Shown one piece after another: positions 37,301 through 42,640 of a DNA stretch of 42,640 nucleotides. Every line of letters starts with the position of its first letter. The stretch's first letter is position 1. Location of the stretch: NCBI GenBank assembly GCA_021732625.1, contig JAKFUP010000189.1, positions 1 to 42,640 on the forward strand, given 5' to 3'. This DNA comes from Hyphomicrobiales bacterium (GTDB lineage: Bacteria; Pseudomonadota; Alphaproteobacteria; Rhizobiales; Xanthobacteraceae). The notes beneath the pieces were generated by a model that saw only the letters and a list, made by a program, of their open reading frames with translations, did not search any database and had not been told where the DNA came from. Made by a program: the position numbers and the translations under genes.

Positions 37301-37582
37301 TTACGCGCCCTTTGCCGCGACCAACTCGTCGATGCGAGCGGCGAGATTCTTTAGCACGAAATACTGTTCGGTAGTCGCCTTGCCGTCGTTGACTTCCTGC
37401 GTCCACTTCTCAAGCGGCAGCTTGATGCCGAACGCTTTGTCTATGGCAAACGCAATATCGAGGAAGTCGAGGCTGTCGATTCCGAGATCGTCAATAGCAT
37501 GGCTTTCCGGCGTGATCGTTTCGCGCGGGATATCGCATGTTTCAGCGATGATCGATGCGATCTCATCGAATGTAGAGGACAT
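37301..37582 (-). CDS. acpXL: Specialised acyl carrier protein AcpXL
   Basis: This is the dedicated carrier for the 27-hydroxyoctacosanoyl-type chain destined for lipid A in rhizobia and relatives. It has 93 residues, longer than the housekeeping AcpP (about 78). The 4'-phosphopantetheine site is [10 protein letters not shown] with Ser 37. The extended C-terminal half ([20 protein letters not shown]) is the feature that marks AcpXL. It is the first gene of the operon, so the operon promoter should lie in 37583-37748; AAAGG precedes the ATG by about eight bases. Confidence 0.95.
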   Translation of the reverse strand: MSSTFDEIASIIAETCDIPRETITPESHAIDDLGIDSLDFLDIAFAIDKAFGIKLPLEKWTQEVNDGKATTEQYFVLKNLAARIDELVAAKGA

Positions 37583-37748
37583 TGTTAAGCCTTTGTATTT
37601 ATGGCGATATCATCGCTAAAGGCGGAAAGGTTGGCGGCTGGCCAGGTTCCCGTTCAGAAGTTGAGTGCTCGTATAAAGGAGCACCGCCCGGAGTTCAATG
37701 GCGGCTCGCTACGGTCATGGAAAGGCCAGGGGCGGGTCTGGAGTCGGT

Positions 37749-38087
37749 TCAGGACCGGGGGGCAGAGATATGCCCGCAGTCCCGGCGCCCCATTAGCACG
37801 CAGTCCTGGGTATTGCGGAGATCGCCGATCTTCACGGCAAGCCAAATGCCGACTGCCGTCAGCACCGCCGTAAAGGCGATCGCGACGGCATTGGCGAGCA
37901 TACGGTGGCGATAGTCGTCGGGTTCGTCCGCTTTTTGCTCAAACTGCGACAGATCGTTGGTCACCGAACCGCCGCCGAGATAGCGGCTTTTATGCCCGGC
38001 GTCACGTAGCTGTTGCGCCGATGTCCGCGGCCTGAATTTCAGGACGCGGTGTTCGGTGATGTCCATGACCGGCCGATCGGTTTTCAT
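37749..38087 (-). CDS. Small membrane protein of unknown function
   Basis: The protein has 112 residues from ATG 38087 (a TTG five codons upstream is possible). It starts with a basic cytoplasmic segment (EHRVLKFRPR, RDAGHKSRYLGGG), continues with an acidic stretch, then has one clear membrane helix (MLANAVAIAFTAVLTAVGIW) and a short tail with two cysteines (NTQDCVLMGRRDCG). The pattern matches conserved Bradyrhizobium hypotheticals, and I know no function. It lies 166 bases upstream of acpXL on the same strand. Confidence 0.72.
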   Translation of the reverse strand: MKTDRPVMDITEHRVLKFRPRTSAQQLRDAGHKSRYLGGGSVTNDLSQFEQKADEPDDYRHRMLANAVAIAFTAVLTAVGIWLAVKIGDLRNTQDCVLMGRRDCGHISAPRS

Positions 38088-38219
38088 GCGCGCCAATTCC
38101 AACGGATCAAATCAGTGTACCACGGCCACGCGTTACAGCCAGAGCGTATAAGGGGATCCGGCAATTCTGCAACGCGAGCCGCGTTCCAGAAGCAAAATCG
38201 TTACGGCCATGTCTGACAG

Positions 38220-38798
38220 CTACTTTGGAACCCGGCCCATGAGGTAAAATTCGTCGTTCGGCCGCATCTCCGAGACGCTCGCCATGCGGTTCGACAACGC
38301 GAAAAATGCCGAAATGGCCGCTATGTCCCAGATGTCGTCATCGCTGAAGCCATGCTCGCACAGTGCTTTAAAATCATGCTCCGATGTTGCCTGCGAATTG
38401 ACAGCGACCTTGACCGCGAAGTCGAGCATTGCGCCCTGACGTGCTGTGATGTCCGCCTTGCGGTAATTGCTCGCGATCTGATCGGCGATCAACGGATTCT
38501 TGGCGCGGATGCGCAGGATCGCGCCGTGCGAAACAATACAATAGTGACACTGATTGGCGGCGCTGGTTGCGACCACGATCATCTCGCGTTCAGCCTTGGT
38601 GAGGCCGCTGTCTTTTTCCATCAGCGCATCGTTGTAGGCAAAGAACGCCCGAAACTCATCGGGCCGCCAAGCGAGCGCAAGAAACACGTTGGGTACGAAA
38701 CCGGACTTTTCCTGCACGCCGAGGATGCGCTCGCGGATGTCCTGCGGCAGCTTGTCGATTGCGGGAACAGGAAAGCGGCTGATGGGAGTTGTCGACAT
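38220..38798 (-). CDS. AhpD/carboxymuconolactone decarboxylase-family protein (peroxidase-related)
   Basis: This is a helical protein of 192 residues. The AhpD-like redox motif is ANQCHYCIVSHGA, with the CX2CX3H pattern, preceded by KAEREMIVVATSAA, which provides the conserved Glu. Length and the ending FYLMGR match the 'peroxidase-related enzyme' subgroup. A role in peroxide or thiol redox chemistry is by family only. ATG 38798 is chosen; 22 in-frame codons upstream are unlikely. It lies 87 bases downstream of the HerA-like gene on the same strand. Confidence 0.88.
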   Translation of the reverse strand: MSTTPISRFPVPAIDKLPQDIRERILGVQEKSGFVPNVFLALAWRPDEFRAFFAYNDALMEKDSGLTKAEREMIVVATSAANQCHYCIVSHGAILRIRAKNPLIADQIASNYRKADITARQGAMLDFAVKVAVNSQATSEHDFKALCEHGFSDDDIWDIAAISAFFALSNRMASVSEMRPNDEFYLMGRVPK

Positions 38799-38885
38799 GA
38801 TCATGATTCCGGCAGCGCAACCGTGCGCGATGCCGGACCATAGCGGAGGCGCACGCACGTGCAAGCGAGCAACGTCGCGGCGTGA

Positions 38886-40709
38886 CTAGCGCAGCGGCTT
38901 CTTCAGGAGCGAGAAGCGATCGGGATCAAGACCGAGAGAGGGTTGCAGCATCGGGGACTCCACGGGTCTTGGCAGAGCCGATGCAGTTGGCGCAAGCGGA
39001 GCCAATCCGCCTGGAGCACTACTTGGTGGCTGGCCCTGACGCGCCAGCGGGCGATCAGTAAATCCAGGATCGTTTGGAATATCGCGATGGGTTGTAGCGC
39101 CGCGCCAGCGCTCAAGCACCGACGTCACGAAGTGCATATCGTAACCCGTACTGCTCGATGGCGCCGACGCAATGGTCGCTTCGCTGCGCGGCAATTGATG
39201 CGCTGGTACTTCCTTGAATCGCAGTCGCGTGGGCAAAGCCACGCCTTCGCCGAAGGCCAGCACTTCGCGGGTGCCGAGCGAAGGTACGAAAGACAGCAGG
39301 TTCGCAGCCGCGTCCGAGACCGCGGAGCGCAGCAGCGCCTGATCGCGATCGTTGGCCAGCCGCATCGCGAATAGCGTGTTGCACTGGGAGATGATCGTTG
39401 AATCCAGTTCTGCCGGTCGCTGGGTGACGAGGCCTAGATAAACGCCGTATTTGCGCCCTTCCTTGGCGATCCGCGAGATCGCTTTGCGCGTGGGGCCAAA
39501 GCCGATCGATCTGTCGGCCGATGCGTAACGATGAGCTTCCTCGCAGACGAAAAGCATCGGCGAGGCGCCGTCGCTCCACAGTCCGAAGTCAAACGCCAGC
39601 CGGCAAAGCACGGACACAACCGAGTCGACGACTTCTGCTGGAAATCCGGCGAGTTGCATGACCGTCATCGGACGGCCGTTGGCTGGCAGGCGGAACAAGT
39701 TGCTGATCGCTTCCGCCATAGTGTCGCCCCCGACGTTGGCGTTGTCGAACATGAAGGCGTAGCGAGGGTCGTTGCGGACCGCATCGATGCGCGAAATCAG
39801 CCGGTGATAGATGATCCGCGAGGAGCGGTTTTCAAGTTTGCCCATGCGCTCGTCGATCAGCGAGATCAAATCGACCAGGCGGTATGGCACCGGAGTGTCG
39901 GTCGTGAAACCGCTGGCGCGGGGATCGACGCGCTTCAATCCGACGCGATCGGAGTTCTGATACTGGGTATAGGTCGTTTTTGCGAGTGGAATGACTTCGG
40001 TCAAAATATCGAGTTCTTCGGGTATACCCGGCCGGCCACCGAACAGAACGTCGACGATCTCCTCGAAGTTGAACAGCCAGAACGGCAGCTTCACATTGCG
40101 CGGATTGAGTACCTGCGCGCGAGCGCCAAAGCAGCGGCCGTATTCGTTGTGAACGTCCAGCAGCAGAATGCGCAGGTTCGGACGAGTCTTCAGAATTTCG
40201 TTCAGCAGCAGCGAAACGCCGGTGGATTTGCCTACGCCGGTGGAGCCCAGCACGGCGAAATGCTTGTTCAGCATTTCCTCGACGTTGACGTAGGCCGTCA
40301 CGGAGGAATCCTGCTGCAACTGGCCGACGTTGATCTGATCAGACTGAGTCGGTGCATAGACGGTGCGCAGCTCTTCATTGGTGATCATGCGAACTTCGTC
40401 GCCGATCGTGGGATAGCTGGTGACGCCACGCTGAAAACGCGGACCCGAGGACGACGTGTAGATTTCTCCAAGTAGGTCGACAGAAAGGATCGCAATGTAG
40501 CGATCTGCCACGGGCAAGTTTTCGCACGAGACTTCGGTGATCATTGCGATGATGACCGAACTCGTGGTCTGGATCGAAACAAATCGCCCGACGGTGGCGC
40601 GAAGTTCCGGCTGAGTGAGCCTGCTTGCTTCATGCAAGCCAATTCTTGCGAGCGAACCGCGGACTGAAATTACACGTCCGAATTGCGTGGGCGGGAATGC
40701 GTTGGTCAT
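38886..40709 (-). CDS. HerA-like ATPase (DUF87 / FtsK-HerA superfamily)
   Basis: This predicted hexameric DNA translocase or ATPase has 607 residues. Residues 1-135 form the HerA-type beta-barrel start (FGRVISVRGSLARIGLHEAS, then GRFVSIQTTSSVIIAMI). Walker A is GSTGVGKS (155-162); DVHNEYGRCF follows. Walker B is MLFVCEEAHRY near residue 405, and RIAKEGRKYGVYLGLVTQRP is the sensor region with the arginine finger. The last 80 residues are Pro/Ser-rich with no fold. HerA usually works with NurA nuclease, but no nurA lies beside it, and no defence gene either, so its partner is unknown. Confidence 0.9.
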   Translation of the reverse strand: MTNAFPPTQFGRVISVRGSLARIGLHEASRLTQPELRATVGRFVSIQTTSSVIIAMITEVSCENLPVADRYIAILSVDLLGEIYTSSSGPRFQRGVTSYPTIGDEVRMITNEELRTVYAPTQSDQINVGQLQQDSSVTAYVNVEEMLNKHFAVLGSTGVGKSTGVSLLLNEILKTRPNLRILLLDVHNEYGRCFGARAQVLNPRNVKLPFWLFNFEEIVDVLFGGRPGIPEELDILTEVIPLAKTTYTQYQNSDRVGLKRVDPRASGFTTDTPVPYRLVDLISLIDERMGKLENRSSRIIYHRLISRIDAVRNDPRYAFMFDNANVGGDTMAEAISNLFRLPANGRPMTVMQLAGFPAEVVDSVVSVLCRLAFDFGLWSDGASPMLFVCEEAHRYASADRSIGFGPTRKAISRIAKEGRKYGVYLGLVTQRPAELDSTIISQCNTLFAMRLANDRDQALLRSAVSDAAANLLSFVPSLGTREVLAFGEGVALPTRLRFKEVPAHQLPRSEATIASAPSSSTGYDMHFVTSVLERWRGATTHRDIPNDPGFTDRPLARQGQPPSSAPGGLAPLAPTASALPRPVESPMLQPSLGLDPDRFSLLKKPLR

Positions 40710-41106
40710 TAAGTGGGTGCCTGGCAGACGCGATGCTGTAATCCCGAATTATCGGTTCTTTTGCTGCATAAACGGTTAAAGACTGCAGGCTTCTAAATGC
40801 ATCCAATAATTGCATTATTCTGTTGCTCGCGCTTTTGTTGCCAGTCTAGGTTCCATAATACTTGGGGGTGCCCGATCAAAGCTCACTCATCTTTCCAGCG
40901 CAGATTTACCAGCGCGGATGCCTTGGTCTGAACGGGATGGAACGCGTTGTTCTGGGACTGCCGGAGCGTTCAGCCTGAAAGTTTGGGGGTTTCATGATGG
41001 AGGCTAGCTTGCCAAGGCCGTAATGTGACGGATAGAAGGGCGAGGCGATTTCAGCGTTTCGCAGCCCGGCGCCCCTCATTCTGGGGCAACGTCGGATAAG
41101 TGACCT
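40710..41106. other. Intergenic region upstream of the HerA-like gene and tRNA-Gln
   Basis: This 397-base gap holds the promoters of the minus-strand HerA-like gene and the plus-strand tRNA. I see an AT-rich stretch near 40795-40815 (AATGCATCCAATAATTGCAT) but no firm boxes. A 91-codon minus-strand frame here and across the tRNA is the familiar false ORF made by antisense tRNA sequence. No gene is supported. Confidence 0.5.
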
Positions 41107-41180
41107 TGGGGAATGGTGTAACGGTAGCACAACAGACTCTGACTCTGTTTGTCTTGGTTCGAATCCAGGTTCCCCAGCCA
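41107..41180 (+). tRNA. tRNA-Gln (anticodon CTG)
   Basis: The cloverleaf folds completely: acceptor TGGGGAA with TTCCCCA, a D arm with AACGGTAGC, anticodon stem ACAGA/TCTGT with loop CTCTGAC (anticodon CTG, reading CAG), and T arm with GGTTCGAATCC. G is the discriminator base, and CCA is encoded at 41178-41180. Confidence 0.97.
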
Positions 41181-41187
41181 CCCAGTC

Positions 41188-41215
41188 CAGCTTTTAGAGA
41201 ATTTTCTCTGAGCTG
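41188..41215 (+). terminator. Hairpin after tRNA-Gln
   Basis: CAGCTTTTAGAGAA and TTCTCTGAGCTG pair around TT, with outer stem CAGCT/AGCTG and inner stem AGAGAA/TTCTCT. No T-run follows, so termination is only suggested by its place eight bases after the tRNA. Confidence 0.4.
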
Positions 41216-41223
41216 CTGCCGAT

Positions 41224-41482
41224 TGAGTGGACAGCAGGTTAAGCTAACCCCAGCTTCCTTTCGAACTCAACGGGGCTGACGTATCCGATCGTCGAATGAC
41301 GTCGGATCTTATTGTAGAACCGCTCGATGTAGTCAAATACATCCGCCTTGGCCTCGTTCCTGGTACGATAGACTTTACGAACGATGCGCTCGGTCTTGAG
41401 CGACGAGAAGAAGCTTTCCATCGCCGCATTATCCCAGACATTGCCCGATCTGCTCATGCTAACATTCCAACCGGACCACTCA
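41224..41482 (-). mobile_element. Internally deleted IS3-family relic
   Basis: This 259-base remnant is bounded by inward-facing ends TGAGTGGACAGC (left) and TGAGTGGTCCGG (right, read on the minus strand). Inside is only the last part of an IS3-type orfB. The two ends share TGAGTGG plus the following pattern, as terminal repeats do. The middle and the 5' part of the transposase, and all of orfA, are gone. I see no clear target duplication, with GAT on the left and GTGG on the right. Confidence 0.65.
41239..41457 (-). pseudogene. IS3-family transposase (OrfB), C-terminal fragment
   Basis: The 72 residues SRSGNVWDNAAMESFFSSLK, then TERIVRKVYRTRNEAKADVF, and YNKIRRHSTIGYVSPVEFE match the C-terminal end of the DDE integrase core of IS3-family OrfB. 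They keep the third catalytic residue (Glu in MESFFSSLK) but not the two Asp. The in-frame codons upstream (reading EWSGWNVS) run only to the relic's right end, and a stop follows. It cannot encode an active transposase. Confidence 0.9.
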
Positions 41483-41558
41483 GTGGAGGCCGGTCACGAC
41501 GGGTTTACACTTTTTGTCAGTCATATGGGCACCACAGTGGCTGCAGGTTGCGAAGGGG

Positions 41559-42640
41559 CTACCTCTTTGTCACGCGCACGAGAAACTGAACCAGCGCATT
41601 TCGATCCTGCTCCGCACTGATAATTTGTTCCGGCATTTTTGTGCCCGGCGTGTAGGCGGCAGGGCCGATTTCAAACAGTTTTGAGATCGTTTCCGGCGTC
41701 CAGACGATATCGAGCTTCTTCAGCGGTTCGGAAAAGCTATAGCCCGGTAACGTAGCGATCTTCCGCCCGAAAATTCCTGATAGCGTCGGGCCGGCTTTGT
41801 TGCCTTGATCCGGCGCGAGCGCATGACAAGCAACGCACGCGCGAAAAATCTCTGCACCGCGGTCGCCGGCATATGCAGCAAGTGGGTCATTTGGATTTTC
41901 CAGAAGAGTCGATCCGATAGTTTCACCCGTAAGCGCATTCCAGCGCCGGACGATGCTATCCGCGCCTCCGGTGAGCAGCGTGGCGTTGTCGGGCATGAAC
42001 GCCACTGACCACACTGGAAGTCCTGGTCCAACGAGCCGGCGGGCAAGGGCACGCGCCTTCCGGTCGACGATCGCGACCGATCCCCGCACATCTGCCGCGG
42101 CGAGCAGTGCGCCGTCCTTCGATATTGCCATCGCGATCACCGGGATGGCTCCTGCGGCAACCTCGCCGTTGGCTTTGCCAGTGCCGGTGAGAAAATAGAT
42201 TATGCCATCTGCGCCTGCGGCTGCGATTTCTCCGTCGCCGGACACGACAACAGAATTGAGCGGCGCTGGCAGAGTGACGATGGACGGCGAGCCAGTGCTG
42301 TCGAGAGGCCAGATCCGGACAGTCAGGTCATAGCTGACGCTGATGAGCGTCTTGCCGTCAGGGCTGAACGCGACGCCGTTGACATTCTGCGTATGTCCTT
42401 CGAGCACGCGCGCTGCGCCGCCGGCGAGGGGCCAGAGCCGCACGGTATGATCCCACGCCGCCGAGGCGAGAGTTAAGCCGTCGGGCGAGAGCGCAAGCGC
42501 TGCAATCGGCGCGGTGTGGCCCTCAAGTACTGCGTCGGGCTGCTGCTTGCCCGGACTCCAGATCGCAATGCGGCCATCGGCGCCCGCGGTCGCGACGCGG
42601 CCGTCCTTGAAAACAGCCGTCGCGTTGACGGCGTCGGCAT
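41559..42640 (-). CDS. WD40-repeat protein fused to a C-terminal cytochrome c domain (N-terminus outside window)
   Basis: The reading frame is open to the right edge of the window, giving at least 360 residues. Residues up to about 250 form at least six WD40-type blades, for example LEGHTAPIAALALSPDG with DHTVRLW, and LEGHTQNVNGVAFSPDG with DLTVRIW; later blades are more degenerate (VWSVAFMPDN, DSIVRRW). The C-terminal 100 residues are a class I cytochrome c: heme site CVACH in FRACVACHALAPDQ, GPTLSGIFGRK, and the Met ligand in PGTKMPEQII. Export to the periplasm is required for heme attachment. An apparent GTG start at 42443 is internal. The function of the fusion is unknown. Confidence 0.9.
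   Translation of the reverse strand, partial: ADAVNATAVFKDGRVATAGADGRIAIWSPGKQQPDAVLEGHTAPIAALALSPDGLTLASAAWDHTVRLWPLAGGAARVLEGHTQNVNGVAFSPDGKTLISVSYDLTVRIWPLDSTGSPSIVTLPAPLNSVVVSGDGEIAAAGADGIIYFLTGTGKANGEVAAGAIPVIAMAISKDGALLAAADVRGSVAIVDRKARALARRLVGPGLPVWSVAFMPDNATLLTGGADSIVRRWNALTGETIGSTLLENPNDPLAAYAGDRGAEIFRACVACHALAPDQGNKAGPTLSGIFGRKIATLPGYSFSEPLKKLDIVWTPETISKLFEIGPAAYTPGTKMPEQIISAEQDRNALVQFLVRVTKR

Noticed and set aside
39531-40475. 314-codon plus-strand frame
   Set aside because: It is antisense to the HerA-like gene, which has clear Walker motifs; the plus-strand product matches nothing.
41107-41180. tRNA-Gln as the attachment site of an integrated island
   Set aside because: I found no integrase gene and no second copy of the tRNA 3' end in the window; only an IS relic follows.
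40906-41181. 91-codon minus-strand frame (MAGEPGFEPRQTESESVV...) across tRNA-Gln
   Set aside because: It is the antisense of the tRNA; this kind of false protein is common wherever a tRNA is read on the opposite strand.

Overview
The window looks like an alphaproteobacterial chromosome, most likely from the Bradyrhizobium/Afipia/Nitrobacter/Rhodopseudomonas group (Nitrobacteraceae). The evidence is: a complete rhizobial-type gene set for very-long-chain fatty acid (VLCFA) decoration of lipid A (acpXL to lpxXL), a DUF2865 secreted protein, citramalate synthase, class II DAHP synthase, several Bradyrhizobium-like small hypotheticals, and intergenic palindromes of the kind scattered through these genomes. 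Genus is inferred from protein style only; no rRNA is present. Nearly everything is housekeeping or envelope chromosome. There is no prophage, CRISPR array, toxin-antitoxin pair or recognisable defence island.

Layout. 1-4200: a TRAP transporter locus. Two tandem substrate-binding protein genes (the first cut by the window edge), each followed by a strong terminator, converge on the dctM-dctQ permease pair. 4396-10873: moaA, a lipoprotein, gph diverging from rpiA, a DUF2059 protein, glutathione reductase, and a convergent alpha/beta hydrolase. 11029-16287: class II DAHP synthase, diacylglycerol kinase, NAD synthetase, then two secreted cysteine-containing proteins on the minus strand. 16288-20969: two tandem hairpin elements, cysS (with an AT-rich inner segment), a palindromic repeat, a 37-residue membrane protein, a GNAT acetyltransferase, citramalate synthase and a VOC protein. 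20973-29524: a LOG-family protein, an Atm1-type ABC exporter, psd-pssA (phosphatidylethanolamine synthesis), a motA-motB stator pair and the Kup potassium transporter. 29614-32226: rhodanese, aminotransferase and a polyamine-type binding protein. 32232-37582: the minus-strand VLCFA/lipid A operon. 37749-42640: a small membrane protein, an AhpD-like protein, a HerA-like ATPase, tRNA-Gln, an IS3 relic, and a WD40-cytochrome c fusion that runs off the window.

How genes work together. The clearest functional unit is the minus-strand run acpXL, fabZXL, fabF2XL, fabF1XL, adhXL, lpxXL. A dedicated acyl carrier protein carries a growing C26-C30 chain, ketosynthase and dehydratase enzymes elongate it, and LpxXL transfers it to lipid A. 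The two ketosynthases form an uneven pair. FabF1XL has the full Cys-His-Lys-His set, while FabF2XL has lost the nucleophile, one His and the Lys, which resembles the alpha/chain-length-factor pairs of type II polyketide synthases. dgkA, psd and pssA supply phospholipid metabolism, but they are dispersed.

The points most worth a second look are the FabF2XL pseudo-ketosynthase, the paired CTAGTGT hairpins at 16510-16675, the compositional patch inside cysS, the internally deleted IS3 relic beside tRNA-Gln, and the WD40-cytochrome c fusion. I did not find a clearly new multi-gene system.
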